Below are positions 1-9,215 of a stretch of DNA of 23,329 nucleotides, one piece after another. The stretch is from an uncultured Panacagrimonas sp. (GTDB lineage: Bacteria > Pseudomonadota > Gammaproteobacteria > Nevskiales > Nevskiaceae). Both the position numbers and the translations under genes were made by a program. How positions within the stretch are numbered: the first letter of the stretch is position 1; each line of letters starts with the position of its first letter. The notes beneath the pieces are model-generated. The model searched no databases. It was not told the origin of the DNA and saw only the letters and a program-made list of their open reading frames with translations. The stretch spans positions 1 through 23,329 of the forward strand of contig CAMLNE010000015.1 in assembly GCA_946481265.1 (NCBI GenBank), given 5' to 3'.

Positions 1-1011
1 GCCGAGCAGATGGCCGACATGCGCCACGCCGGCCAACTCGCGACCGCGAAGCAGATGACCGAGCGCGCGCAGGACTTCTACACCTCGCTCGGCATGCAGA
101 AGCTGCCGGAGAGCTACTGGGAGAAGACCCAGTTCATCAAGCCGCGCGACCGCGACGTGGTCTGCCACGCCAGCGCCTGGGACATGAACCTCGGCGGCAG
201 CGCCGCAAGCGAAGGCCAGGAGGCCGTCGGCCCCGACGTGCGCACCAAGATGTGCATCAAGCCGAACGAGGAAGACTTCACCACCATCTACCACGAGTTG
301 GGCCACGTCTATTACTACCTGGCCTACAACGCGCAGCCGCCGATCTTCCAGACCGGCGCGCACGACGGCTTCCACGAGGCCATCGGCGACACCATCACGC
401 TGAGCCTGACGCCCGAGCACCTGAAGAAGATCGGACTGGTCGGCGAGGTGGTAAAGAACGACAAGGCGACCATCAACACGCAGATGAAGCTGGCGCTGGA
501 CAAGATCGTCTTCCTGCCCTGGGGCAAGCTGGTGGACCAGTGGCGCTGGAAGGTCTTCAGCGGCCAGATCAGTCCGGCCGACTACAACGCCGGCTGGTGG
601 AAGCTGCGCGCCGAATACCAGGGTGTGGCGCCGCCCAACGCGCGCAGCGAGGCGGACTTCGACCCCGGCGCCAAGTACCACATCCCCGGCAACACGCCCT
701 ACACGCGCTACTTCCTCGCCTTCGTGCTGCAGTTCCAGTTCCAGAAGGCGCTGTGCGACGCGGCGGGCTTCGATGGACCGCTGCACGAGTGCGATGTGTA
801 CGCCAATCCCGACGCCGGCAAGCGCTTCGTCGAGATGCTCTCCCTGGGCGCGTCGCAACCCTGGCCCGACACGCTGGAGAAGCTCACCGGCACACGGCAG
901 ATGGATGCCTCGGCGTTGACCGAATACTTCGCGCCGCTGATCGCCTACCTGAAGGAGCAGAACCAGGACCGCAGCTGCGGCTGGACCGCGCCGGCCGAGG
1001 GCGCTTCCTGA
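1..1011 (+). CDS. M2 family zinc peptidyl-dipeptidase (ACE-like), C-terminal part, 5' end outside window
   Basis: The reading frame is open from base 1 (codons Ala-Glu-Gln-Met), so this is the C-terminal 336 residues of a longer protein; bacterial ACE homologues usually run to 600-680 residues. The zinc site of family M2 is visible: HELGH at bases 292-306, and the third ligand Glu in HEAIGD at 373-390, about 24 residues later, as in angiotensin-converting enzyme. The family removes dipeptides from peptide C-termini and is normally periplasmic or lipid-anchored; the signal region is outside the window, so location is inferred. No gene follows for 93 nt on the same strand. Xanthomonadales commonly carry such ACE homologues. 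The family call is safe; the substrate is unknown. Confidence 0.95.
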   Translation, partial: AEQMADMRHAGQLATAKQMTERAQDFYTSLGMQKLPESYWEKTQFIKPRDRDVVCHASAWDMNLGGSAASEGQEAVGPDVRTKMCIKPNEEDFTTIYHELGHVYYYLAYNAQPPIFQTGAHDGFHEAIGDTITLSLTPEHLKKIGLVGEVVKNDKATINTQMKLALDKIVFLPWGKLVDQWRWKVFSGQISPADYNAGWWKLRAEYQGVAPPNARSEADFDPGAKYHIPGNTPYTRYFLAFVLQFQFQKALCDAAGFDGPLHECDVYANPDAGKRFVEMLSLGASQPWPDTLEKLTGTRQMDASALTEYFAPLIAYLKEQNQDRSCGWTAPAEGAS

Positions 1012-1068
1012 AGCCGATTCCGGCAGCACCGTTCAGGGCGCCTGAATGCGCCCTTCAAAAGCTCTTGC

Positions 1069-1097
1069 TTGGATGATCCCTGGCCGCCACCTACAGT
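1069..1097 (+). promoter_or_regulatory. candidate sigma-70 promoter of the cytochrome b561 gene
   Basis: TTGGAT (1069-1074), a 17-nt spacer and TACAGT (1092-1097) form a weak -35/-10 pair. The -10 element ends 7 nt before the ATG at 1105, which would start transcription at or next to the start codon. No Shine-Dalgarno sequence lies upstream of that ATG, which fits a leaderless transcript. Only half of each hexamer matches consensus, so this is tentative. Confidence 0.35.
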
Positions 1098-1104
1098 GCT
1101 GCTG

Positions 1105-1653
1105 ATGAGACTTCGCTATTCCAATACCGCCATCGCGCTGCACTGGCTGATCGCACTGCTGGTCCTGGCCGGCTGGAGCCTGGGCGCGTACATGACCGAA
1201 CTGCGGCTCTCGCCGGAAAAGCTCAAGCTCTACTCCTGGCACAAGTGGATCGGGGTCACGGTGCTGATGCTGGCCTGCCTGCGCGCGGCGTGGCGGGTCA
1301 CGCACCCGGTGCCGCCCGCGAATCCGGCGCATCCCGCCTGGCAACGCCGGACGGCGAGCCTGGCGCACGGCGGGCTGTACGCGCTCATGTTCGCCCTGCC
1401 GTTGTCCGGCTGGCTGTTCAGCTCGGCTTCCGGCTACCCGGTCAAGTATCTCGGCGTGATCCCGCTGCCCGACCTCGTGGACAAGAGCAAGGAGCTCGCG
1501 GGGCTGCTCAAGCAGGTCCACGTCACGCTGGCCTGGCTGCTGGCGCTGATCGTCGCCACGCATGTCGGCGGCGCCCTGCAACACCATCTCTTCGATCGCG
1601 ACGATACGCTCGCCCGCATGCTGCCTTGGGCCCGTCGCAGGAGTCCTTCATGA
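1105..1653 (+). CDS. cytochrome b561 (di-haem membrane electron carrier)
   Basis: The 182-residue protein has four hydrophobic helices (about residues 9-30, 47-64, 85-105, 138-158). It is of the bacterial cytochrome b561 type (CybB/YceJ, usually about 175-190 residues). Candidate haem-ligand histidines sit in or beside the helices: His13 (ALHWL), His46 (SWHKW), His88 (LAHGG), His139 (QVHVT) and His153. It would pass electrons between quinol and an acceptor in the inner membrane. I chose the ATG at 1105 because the protein then begins MRLRYSN just before the first histidine helix; a TTG at 1069 would add 12 residues unlike the family. The stop overlaps the next start (ATGA at 1650-1653), so it is translationally coupled to the YceI gene, as in the yceJ-yceI pair of Escherichia coli. 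Confidence 0.93.
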   Translation: MRLRYSNTAIALHWLIALLVLAGWSLGAYMTELRLSPEKLKLYSWHKWIGVTVLMLACLRAAWRVTHPVPPANPAHPAWQRRTASLAHGGLYALMFALPLSGWLFSSASGYPVKYLGVIPLPDLVDKSKELAGLLKQVHVTLAWLLALIVATHVGGALQHHLFDRDDTLARMLPWARRRSPS

Positions 1654-2195
1654 AGCGCTTGCTTGCCCCGTTCCTGCTGGCCGCCAGCACCGCCCTGCTC
1701 GCCGCTGCATCCAGCCCCATCGATGCCGGCAAGAGCCGCATCGTCGCCACCTTCACGCAGATGGGCGTGGACGTGGACGGCCATTTCAATACCTTCGAGG
1801 GCAGCGTGAGCTATGACGCCGCCAACCCCGCAGCGTCGTCGGCAGAATTGAGCATCGATACGGCGAGCTTCGACATCGGTGACGAGGAGTACAACGCCGA
1901 GGTCCGCAAGAAGGAATGGTTCGACTCCAAGACCCATCCCGTGGCGACGTTCAGGTCCACCGCGATCCGCGCCCTGGGCCCCGACCGCTTCGAGGCAACC
2001 GGCACGCTCGCGCTGAAGGGAAAGACCCAGACAGTGACGGCGCCCGTGACCGTCACGACCCAGGGCAGGCTGCGTCACTTCGAGGGCCAGGTACCGGTCT
2101 CGCGCGCGGCCTTCGGCCTTGGCGACGCCGGCTGGGACGAGGTCCTGGAGGACAAGGTCCTCGTCAAGTTCGTCATCGTCGCGCCCGTGTCCTGA
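1650..2195 (+). CDS. YceI family periplasmic protein (first copy)
   Basis: A 181-residue protein with an N-terminal signal sequence (hydrophobic residues 4-20, then Ala-rich) and a YceI-type lipocalin-like beta-barrel: the repeated pattern of alternating beta strands, the DVDGHFNTFEG segment, and the NAEVRKKEWFDSKTHPVATF segment typical of the family. YceI proteins bind isoprenoid lipids such as polyprenyl compounds in the periplasm; the ligand here is not known. The start is fixed by AGGAG at 1639-1643, 6 nt upstream, and by the 4-nt overlap with the cytochrome b561 gene. It has no cysteine in the mature part, unlike the next YceI gene. Pairing with cytochrome b561 suggests a shared quinone or isoprenoid role, which is inference. 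Confidence 0.93.
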   Translation: MKRLLAPFLLAASTALLAAASSPIDAGKSRIVATFTQMGVDVDGHFNTFEGSVSYDAANPAASSAELSIDTASFDIGDEEYNAEVRKKEWFDSKTHPVATFRSTAIRALGPDRFEATGTLALKGKTQTVTAPVTVTTQGRLRHFEGQVPVSRAAFGLGDAGWDEVLEDKVLVKFVIVAPVS

Positions 2196-2253
2196 GTGCG
2201 CGCCGCTTTAATCCAAGCCTGACTCATCCATCCAACCCTAGAGAGGATTTCCC

Positions 2254-2826
2254 ATGCGTCTGACCGTTCTTGCTTCTGCCCTGCTTGCCGCCGGCTTCGC
2301 CGGCTCCGCGTTCGCCGCCCCGGTGACCTACAAGGCCGATCCGTCCCACACCTATCCCAGCTTCAAGGCGGCGCACATGGGGATTTCCTTCTGGCGCGGC
2401 AAGTTCAACAAGTCGAGCGGCACGATCACGCTGGACCGCGAAGCCAAGACCGGCACGGTCGACATCAGCATCGACGCGGCCAGCGTCGACTTCGGTCACG
2501 ACAAGATGAACGAGCACGCGATGAACGAGGATTTCTTCAACGTCGCGCAGCACCCGACCATCACCTACAAGGGCACGATCAAGTTCGAGGATGGCGAGCC
2601 CGACGAGGTCGACGGTCAGCTCACGCTGCTGGGTGTGACCAAGCCGGTGAAGCTCGACATCGAGAGCTTCAAGTGCATCGAGCACCCGCTCTACAAGAAG
2701 GAAGTCTGCGGCGCCGACGCGGAAGCCGAATTCAACCGGGCGGACTTCGGCATGACCAAGTACGCCGACGGCGACCTGGGCAAGGTCAAGATCCAGATCC
2801 AGGTCGAGGGGCTGAAGGAAGGCTGA
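2254..2826 (+). CDS. YceI family periplasmic protein (second copy)
   Basis: A 190-residue exported protein with a clear signal peptide ending AFA-AP near residue 22. The mature part is a typical YceI domain: YKADPSHTYPSFKAAHMG near the start, the segment MNEHAMNEDFFNVAQHPTI, then GQLTLLGVTKPVKL and a C-terminal region with two cysteines. It is closer to the standard E. coli YceI pattern than the first copy, and the two copies are diverged rather than a recent duplication. AGAGG about 8 nt upstream of the ATG is a fair ribosome binding site. The gap to the previous gene is 58 nt, so it may share the transcript. The ligand (isoprenoid or quinone-like lipid in known YceI proteins) is not predictable from sequence. 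Confidence 0.95.
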   Translation: MRLTVLASALLAAGFAGSAFAAPVTYKADPSHTYPSFKAAHMGISFWRGKFNKSSGTITLDREAKTGTVDISIDAASVDFGHDKMNEHAMNEDFFNVAQHPTITYKGTIKFEDGEPDEVDGQLTLLGVTKPVKLDIESFKCIEHPLYKKEVCGADAEAEFNRADFGMTKYADGDLGKVKIQIQVEGLKEG

Positions 2827-2967
2827 TCCGGAGCGCCGCAGGCAGGCGGAGCAGGGCAGGCGTGCCGCTGACCACGGTGCGCATGCCCTTGCCCTGCATG
2901 CCCGCGGCGGCCTTCATGACCGCCAGGCAGCGCGCGCCAGGCGCAGCACGCGCATCGCGGCGGTCTC

Positions 2968-4490
<1,523 letters not shown>

Positions 4491-4494
<4 letters not shown>

Positions 4495-5588
4495 TTTGAA
4501 GTGTCGGGTTGGCCCGCTTCCCCGTCGAGCGGGAGGTACATCGAAAACACGGTGGCGCCGGGCCGTGAACGGCACTCGATCACGCCCGCGTGTGCATGGA
4601 TCAGGTACTGCGCCATCGGCAGGCCCAGCCCGGTGCCCTCGGCGCGCGTGGTCACCATCGGATAGAAGATGCGATCGATCATCGCGGGTGCGATCCCGGG
4701 GCCGGTGTCCTCCACGTCGATCTGGGTGACGAGCCGATAGCGGTTGCCGCCGATGGTGAACTGGCGCCGCGCCCGGCTGCGCAGGGTGATCGTGCCTTCC
4801 GTGCCGGCGCCCGCGATGGCCTGCATGGCGTTGCGCACGACGTTGAGGACCGCCTGGACCATCTGCTCGCGGTCGGCCACCAGTTCGGGAATGCTGGGGT
4901 CGTAGTCGCGCAGGAAGCGGATGTCGGGCTGGCCCTCGGCCTCGCACAACTGGCGGACGTGCTCCAGCACCTCGTGGATATTGACCGGCATCTTCCGCGG
5001 CATGCGGTTGGGACCGAGCATGCGGTTGACCAGGTTCTGCAGGCGATCCGCCTCGCGGATGATCACGCCCGTGTACTCGCGCTGGCTGCTGTCCGGCAGT
5101 TCCTTTTCCAGCAGCTGGGCCGCACCGCGGATACCGCCGAGGGGATTCTTGATCTCGTGGGCGAGGCCGCGGATCAGTTCACGCGAGGCCTGGTGCTGCG
5201 AAAGCAGCAGCTCGTCGCGTGAGATGCGCAGGTGCCGATCCAGTGCCATGCACTCCAGCAGCAGGCCACTGCCCTTGCCGAGCAGGATGGGCGTGACCGT
5301 GCAGTCCAGCGTGACCGCTTCGCCGGCGCGCTGCAGCGTCATTTCGCGATCGATGAAGCCGGTGCCCGATTCGAGCGCGGCCTGCAGGCGCCCGGCGTGC
5401 GCGGCAAACGAGGGGATCGCCTGGAGCAGGGGCTCGCCGAGCGCATGGCGACGGCCGACCTCGAACAGGCATTCGCCGGCGGAGTTGATGGAGGCGACGG
5501 CCAGCTTCGCGTCGAGGCAGATCACGGCCGTGGTCAGGCCGTCGAGTACCGCGTCGGGAGCCACGCGCGAGCGGGGCACGAATCTCAT
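4491..5588 (-). CDS. ntrB: nitrogen regulation sensor histidine kinase NtrB (GlnL)
   Basis: A 365-residue soluble kinase without membrane segments. An N-terminal PAS domain (about 10-120) is followed by the dimerisation/phosphoacceptor helix with His144 in GLAHEIKNPLGG, and a catalytic domain with N box (NVVRNAMQAI, Asn253), G1 DTGPGIA (294-300), F box FYPMVTT (308-314) and G2 GTGLGL (318-323). It phosphorylates or dephosphorylates NtrC under control of PII. It overlaps ntrC by ATGA. There is no Shine-Dalgarno sequence before the ATG at 5588, and the sigma-54 element upstream would start the RNA almost at that ATG; a GTG three codons in is an alternative start. Confidence 0.96.
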
Positions 5589-5599
5589 GAGACGGAAAT

Positions 5600-5615
5600 T
5601 GCAAAAGGCGCGCCA
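5600..5615 (-). promoter_or_regulatory. candidate sigma-54 (-24/-12) promoter of ntrBC
   Basis: Read on the minus strand, TGGCGCG-N4-TTGCA matches the sigma-54 consensus TGGCACG-N4-TTGC at all but one position and keeps the obligatory GG-N10-GC spacing. The predicted start of transcription is within a few bases of the ntrB ATG at 5588, which would give a very short or absent leader. A palindrome of NtrC-site type lies 38 bases upstream. GC-rich DNA produces GG-N10-GC by chance, so the support comes from the TTGCA part and the location. Confidence 0.5.
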
Positions 5616-5652
5616 TGCGCGCGGCGGCGCAGCCTAGTCGATTCAAGACCTT

Positions 5653-5673
5653 CGCGCACCGTTTTGGTGCGCG
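5653..5673 (-). promoter_or_regulatory. candidate NtrC binding site (enhancer) upstream of ntrB
   Basis: Perfect inverted repeat CGCGCACC-N5-GGTGCGCG: 8-bp arms around GTTTT. The core GCACC-N5-GGTGC matches the NtrC consensus TGCACY-N5-RGTGCA. It lies in the 154-nt gap between the DUF4124 gene and ntrB, centred about 75 bp before the ntrB start, so NtrC probably controls its own operon. It could alternatively be read as a terminator hairpin of the DUF4124 gene, but it has no T-run after it on the minus strand. Confidence 0.65.
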
Positions 5674-5742
5674 ATGCCCGTCACCGCACTGCGGTCGGGC
5701 CGCTTCAGTGCATCCGATCGAGCACGCAGTTCGGCTTGCGAA

Positions 5743-6357
5743 TCAGGGTGCTGGCGCGCCTGGCCGCGGCTTGGGCCGGTTTGCCTCGCGCTCTGCGCGG
5801 CGCTCCTGCGTGAGCCGCACCGTCGGCGGCTTCATGTGCACGATCACGGGCGCGGCCCGGCCCACTTCACGGCCCGCGGCATCGACGGTCACCACGCTGA
5901 CCAGGTGTTCGCCGCGTTCGACCCCCTCGAGGACGTACGTGAGGGCGCGCGTGGGCTTCGGGTTCTGCGCCGTGCCGTCCAGCAGGTAGAGCAGGCCGAA
6001 GGTCTCGGGCAGCGGCTGGTTCATGCGCACGCTGACCGGCAGGCGGCGGTCGTCACCGCGAAAGGTCTCGTCCGGCTTGGGCGACAGGATGCTCACGCTC
6101 AGCGGTGCGCCACCGGTCATGTCCGGGCCGGCCGTGGCGCCGGGAGCGGGAGGGGGTGGCCGGGTGACGGGACCCACGATCTGGATCGGCGGCAGGTCGA
6201 CCGGCCTGGCGTTCGGGGAGGGCGGCTGGTCGGTGTAGTGCACCACGCCGTTCTCGTCGACATGGCGATACACGTCGGTGGCCAAGGCTGGAACCGCCGC
6301 CAGCGCCAGCAGCGCCGCAAGCGCGCCGAGCAGTGACAGCGGGCGAATTCCAGGCAT
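5743..6357 (-). CDS. exported DUF4124 domain protein
   Basis: A 204-residue protein with a signal peptide (residues 1-27, hydrophobic core LLGALAALLALAAVPALA). Right after the cleavage site comes a DUF4124 motif, TDVYRHVDENGVVHYTDQPP, found in many gammaproteobacterial envelope proteins. A Pro-rich spacer follows, then a beta-rich region (about 80-175) resembling an Ig-like fold, and a basic/Pro-rich tail (RAEREANRPKPRPGAPAP). Function is unknown. Genes of this type commonly sit directly before ntrBC in Xanthomonadales. I chose the ATG at 6357 because it places the signal peptide at the N-terminus; GGGAG lies about 12 nt upstream. The open frame continues upstream but has no start giving a better signal sequence. 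Confidence 0.85.
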   Translation of the reverse strand: MPGIRPLSLLGALAALLALAAVPALATDVYRHVDENGVVHYTDQPPSPNARPVDLPPIQIVGPVTRPPPPAPGATAGPDMTGGAPLSVSILSPKPDETFRGDDRRLPVSVRMNQPLPETFGLLYLLDGTAQNPKPTRALTYVLEGVERGEHLVSVVTVDAAGREVGRAAPVIVHMKPPTVRLTQERRAEREANRPKPRPGAPAP

Positions 6358-6402
6358 GGGCGTCGCGCTCCCGTGAAGCTGATCTCGAGCGGGAATGGTA
6401 AT

Positions 6403-6418
6403 GCGTTCCTCGGAACGC
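6403..6418. promoter_or_regulatory. 16-bp palindrome in the divergent DUF4124 / phosphatase promoter region
   Basis: GCGTTCC-TC-GGAACGC: 7-bp perfect arms separated by 2 bp. It lies in the 131-nt divergent region. On the minus strand a weak -10 (TACCAT, 6400-6395) follows it, so the palindrome would fall between -35 and -10 of the DUF4124 gene. That is a position for an operator; no regulator can be named. Confidence 0.35.
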
Positions 6419-6476
6419 GCGGCGGCGGGCCCGCGCGGGCGACCACCGGCGACACCGGGCGCCCCCCGGTCCCCGT

Positions 6477-6482
6477 TATGCT
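6477..6482 (+). promoter_or_regulatory. candidate -10 element of the phosphatase gene (leaderless)
   Basis: TATGCT sits 6 nt before the ATG at 6489, placing the RNA start at the start codon. There is no Shine-Dalgarno sequence, but also no recognisable -35 hexamer. Tentative. Confidence 0.35.
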
Positions 6483-6488
6483 TCACGC

Positions 6489-7283
6489 ATGAAAGCCAAG
6501 GAAATCCTTCTCGAAGCCGCACCCAATTTCCGTGATCTTGGCGGCTATCCCACGCAGGATGGCCGCCGCGTACGGCGTGGGCGTCTGTACCGATCCGAGC
6601 TGCTGTTCGGCCTGGGCGAGCGCGACCTGCAGACCCTGGCCGGACTCGACATCGGCCTGGTCTGCGATCTGCGCAGCCCGGGCGAGCGACGCAAGCTGTC
6701 GAACGAATGGCCGGCCGATCGTCCCTACGAAACGCTGGCGCTGGACATCGGCTCCGAGCTCTCCGCGGTGCAGCCGGACAAGTGGAGCCGCAAGCTCGCC
6801 GATCCGGCATTCGACGCCCAGCGCGCCCACGCGGCGCTGGCGGAGAACTACCGGCGCATGCCGGCCAGCTACGCGCGCGACCTGCGTGCCCTGTTCGAGC
6901 GCCTGTCGCTGGACGACGCGCGGCCGACCCTGGTGCACTGCGCAGCCGGCAAGGACCGCACCGGCTTCGTCTGCGCGATGCTGCTGTCGGCGCTCGGTGT
7001 TACCCACGACGACATCGTCGAGGACTACCTCGCGACCCGCGGACGCTATACCTACGAACGCCTGATCGGCACGCGCCTGCTGACGGTGCTGCATGTCGAC
7101 CATCTGCCGCCGCATGCCGAGAGCGCCCTGCGCGTGCTGGCCTCGGTGCATCCGGAATTCTTGGAGGCCGCTCTCGAGCGGGTGCGCACCGATTTCGGCG
7201 GTGTGGATCGCTACCTCGAGAACGCCTGCGCGCTCACGCCGCAGCGCCGCGAAGCGCTGCGCGCCTCGTTGCTCGAGCCCTAG
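6489..7283 (+). CDS. tyrosine-phosphatase family protein (Y_phosphatase3 type)
   Basis: A 264-residue cytoplasmic protein. It has the N-terminal family signature NFRDLGGY at 14-21 and RLYRSE near 32, and the cysteine-phosphatase P-loop HCAAGKDRTG at 150-159, with nucleophile Cys151 and phosphate-binding Arg157. The general acid would be one of the Asp residues in the loop before the P-loop. Members of this family (COG2365) act on phosphotyrosine, phosphoserine or phosphoinositides; the substrate here is unknown. The start at 6489 gives the expected short N-terminus before the signature. The TetR gene starts 9 nt after its stop, so the two are probably co-transcribed. Confidence 0.92.
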   Translation: MKAKEILLEAAPNFRDLGGYPTQDGRRVRRGRLYRSELLFGLGERDLQTLAGLDIGLVCDLRSPGERRKLSNEWPADRPYETLALDIGSELSAVQPDKWSRKLADPAFDAQRAHAALAENYRRMPASYARDLRALFERLSLDDARPTLVHCAAGKDRTGFVCAMLLSALGVTHDDIVEDYLATRGRYTYERLIGTRLLTVLHVDHLPPHAESALRVLASVHPEFLEAALERVRTDFGGVDRYLENACALTPQRREALRASLLEP

Positions 7284-7292
7284 TCACGGGGA

Positions 7293-7979
7293 ATGGCTGC
7301 CCCCATCCACCGCGCCCGACCGGTGCCGCGCGTGCGTGGCGGGGCGCGGCCGAGCGTCGAGCAGCGCCTGCTGCTGGCGATGGAACGCCTGCTCGAACAG
7401 GGGCATGCCTTCGGCGCGCTGTCGGTGGAACAGCTCGCCGCCGAGGCGGGCATGGCGCGGGCCACCTTCTACCTGCACTTCCGCGACAAGGGGGAGCTGG
7501 TACTGCGCCTGATGGGCCAGCTCACCGACGAGATCATCGCCAGCGCCGGCGTCTGGTTCGGCAAGGCACAGAACGCGGACCGGCACGATATCGAGCAGGC
7601 CCTGCGCGGCATCGTCGGCACCTTCAAGAAGCACCACGCGATCGTCGCCGCCATCAACGACACCGCGCCCTACGATCCGGCGGTGGCGCAGCTCTACCGC
7701 GAGATGATGGACACGCTCTGCGCGGCTAGCCGGCGCGCCATCGCCTCCGTGAAGCGGCAGGGAAGGGCACATGCGCAAGCCACACCGGACGTGGGGACGG
7801 TCCTGACCTGGGCGGTGGATCTTTATTGCGCGCGCTTCATCGGCCAGTACGAGGGTGCGGCGCTGGACCGGCTGGTGCAGACGCTGGCACACATCTGCGC
7901 CAGCGCGATCTTCGCCCCCGAACCGCCGCCCCCCACGAAGAAGAAGACGACATCGGCGGCAAAACGTCGCGGGGCCTAG
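7293..7979 (+). CDS. TetR/AcrR family transcriptional regulator
   Basis: A 228-residue regulator with an N-terminal TetR DNA-binding domain: helix-turn-helix about residues 44-63 (LSVEQLAAEAGMARATFYLHF) followed by the typical FRDKGELV. The rest is the helical ligand-binding/dimerisation domain. The C-terminus is an unusual Pro- and Lys-rich tail (PPPPTKKK... ending RRGA). The putative Shine-Dalgarno GGGGA abuts the ATG, so translation may depend on coupling to the phosphatase gene, or a GTG at codon 11 or 14 may be used. It faces the alcohol dehydrogenase gene, and a perfect 19-bp palindrome in the dehydrogenase/P450 divergent promoter is a likely target. That regulator-target link is inference from proximity. 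Confidence 0.92.
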   Translation: MAAPIHRARPVPRVRGGARPSVEQRLLLAMERLLEQGHAFGALSVEQLAAEAGMARATFYLHFRDKGELVLRLMGQLTDEIIASAGVWFGKAQNADRHDIEQALRGIVGTFKKHHAIVAAINDTAPYDPAVAQLYREMMDTLCAASRRAIASVKRQGRAHAQATPDVGTVLTWAVDLYCARFIGQYEGAALDRLVQTLAHICASAIFAPEPPPPTKKKTTSAAKRRGA

Positions 7980-8037
7980 CTTCGGGCAGTGGTCCGCGCC
8001 GCAGGATGGCCGGGTGGCAGCGCGGTCGCCGCGGGCT

Positions 8038-9135
8038 TCAGGGCAACAGCACCGCCTTCACGCAGTCACCGCGATGCTGCGCGGCGACGGCCTCGTTGAT
8101 CCGTGCCAGTGGCCAGGTCTTCACCAGCCGGTCGAGCGGGAAGCGGCCGGCGCGGTACAGGCGCACCAGCTCCGGGATCAGGGTCTGCGGATCGCTGTCG
8201 CCCTCGACGATGCCCTGCACGCGATGGCCGCCCAGCACCAGCGCGGTGAGATTCAGCGCGATGCCGGCATCCGGCGTGGCGGCCGCGACCACGCCACAGG
8301 CACCGTGCTGCGCCAGGCAGCCGATTGCGGCCTCGATCACCGCCGGGATGCCGGTGTTGTCCAGCACGTAGTCGGCGCCCTGCGGCAGCAGACCCCGCAG
8401 CTGCGTGGCGAGGTCGCCGCCTGCCGGATCCACGCCGTGCGTCGCGCCCAGCTCCAGTGCCAGGGCGCGGCGTGCGGCGATCGGCTCGACCAGCACGATC
8501 GTGCTGCAGCCCTGCACCACCGCACCCATCACCGCGGCCAGGCCCACCGCCCCACCGCCGCAGATCACGATCGAGGAGCCGGCACGGGCGGCCAGGGCGC
8601 GCATCACGCTGCCTGCGCCGGTCTGGAAGCCGCAGCCGAGCGGCCCGAGCAGTTCCAGCGGCGCGGCGCGATCCACCTTCACCACGTTGCGCGCCCGGGC
8701 CAGCGCGTGCGTGGCGAACGAGGATTGGCCGAAGAAATGACCGGACACCCGCTCGCCCTCGCAGGCCAGCGCGGAGCTGCCGTCGGCGCGTGCACCGCCG
8801 AAGTTGAGCGGCGCGAACTGGTGGCAATAGCAGGGCTCGGCCTGGCGGCAGCGCGCGCAATCGCCGCAGGACAGAAAGCTCAGCACCACGTGATCGCCAA
8901 CCTGGAGGTCCTTCACCGCGCTGCCCACCGCCTCGACCACGCCGCTGCCCTCGTGGCCGAACACCGCGGGCAGCGGAACCGGGATGGCCTGGTCGCGGGC
9001 AATCAGGTCGGTATGGCACAGGCCCACGCCGACGATGCGCACCCGCACCTCATCCTCGCGCGGAAGTTCGAGCTGCAGGCGCTCGATCGTGAAGGGGCCC
9101 GCGCTGCGGCGGATGACGGCGGCGGTGATGTCCAT
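8038..9135 (-). CDS. zinc-dependent alcohol dehydrogenase (MDR family, aryl/allyl alcohol type)
   Basis: A 365-residue medium-chain dehydrogenase. Catalytic zinc ligands: Cys40 (GLCHTDL), His61-Glu62 (GHEGSG) and Cys168 (LGCGFQTGAG). Structural zinc lobe: Cys90, Cys93, Cys96, Cys104 (CGDCARC...). The Rossmann glycine motif is GGGAVG at 193-198, and an acidic Glu at the end of the next strand (VLVEP) indicates NAD rather than NADP. The LGPLGCGFQTGAG segment and overall pattern resemble benzyl/aryl-alcohol dehydrogenases. It oxidises a primary alcohol to an aldehyde. AGGAGA lies 9 nt upstream of the ATG. It is divergent from the P450 gene and convergent with the TetR gene, so it probably oxidises the product of the P450; the exact alcohol is unknown. 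Confidence 0.93.
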   Translation of the reverse strand: MDITAAVIRRSAGPFTIERLQLELPREDEVRVRIVGVGLCHTDLIARDQAIPVPLPAVFGHEGSGVVEAVGSAVKDLQVGDHVVLSFLSCGDCARCRQAEPCYCHQFAPLNFGGARADGSSALACEGERVSGHFFGQSSFATHALARARNVVKVDRAAPLELLGPLGCGFQTGAGSVMRALAARAGSSIVICGGGAVGLAAVMGAVVQGCSTIVLVEPIAARRALALELGATHGVDPAGGDLATQLRGLLPQGADYVLDNTGIPAVIEAAIGCLAQHGACGVVAAATPDAGIALNLTALVLGGHRVQGIVEGDSDPQTLIPELVRLYRAGRFPLDRLVKTWPLARINEAVAAQHRGDCVKAVLLP

Positions 9136-9163
9136 CGGGGCTTCTCCTGGGGACCTGGACGAA

Positions 9164-9181
9164 CCCCGCCTTTGGGCGGGG
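9164..9181 (-). other. hairpin in the 5' leader of the alcohol dehydrogenase mRNA
   Basis: CCCCGCC-TTTG-GGCGGGG on the + strand: 7-bp GC stem with 4-nt loop. If the minus-strand -10 at 9200-9195 is right, the RNA starts about 9188 and this stem forms close to its 5' end. It may protect the RNA or affect translation. It has no T-run for a terminator in either direction. Confidence 0.4.
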
Positions 9182-9196
9182 CCAGGCCGGTCAGAT

Positions 9197-9215
9197 AATA
9201 GACAGTCTGTCTATT
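9197..9215. promoter_or_regulatory. likely TetR-type operator in the divergent alcohol dehydrogenase / P450 promoter
   Basis: AATAGACAGTCTGTCTATT is a perfect inverted repeat (9-bp arms, 1-bp centre) and an AT-rich island in very GC-rich DNA. On the minus strand it overlaps a good -10 hexamer, TATTAT (9200-9195), about 60 nt before the dehydrogenase ATG. On the + strand TAGACA (9199-9204) could serve as a -35 for the P450 gene, with a weak TAGCGT about 18 nt downstream. Length and symmetry are usual for TetR-family operators, and a TetR gene lies next to the cluster. Confidence 0.7.

Noticed and set aside
1650..2826. Recent tandem duplication of YceI
   Set aside because: The two proteins share the fold but little identity over the aligned segments, so they are old paralogues rather than a recent repeat.
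2878..2912. Repeated GCATGCCC blocks between the second YceI gene and ntrC
   Set aside because: Two short GC-rich copies only, not an array and with no clear hairpin plus T-run; too weak to call a terminator or repeat element.
4495..4947. Upstream extension of the ntrC reading frame
   Set aside because: It runs through ntrB in another frame; ATG 4494 with the 4-nt overlap gives the correct N-terminus of the receiver domain.
5653..5673. Reading the palindrome as the terminator of the DUF4124 gene
   Set aside because: No T-run follows on the minus strand, and the arms match the NtrC site and lie upstream of ntrB.
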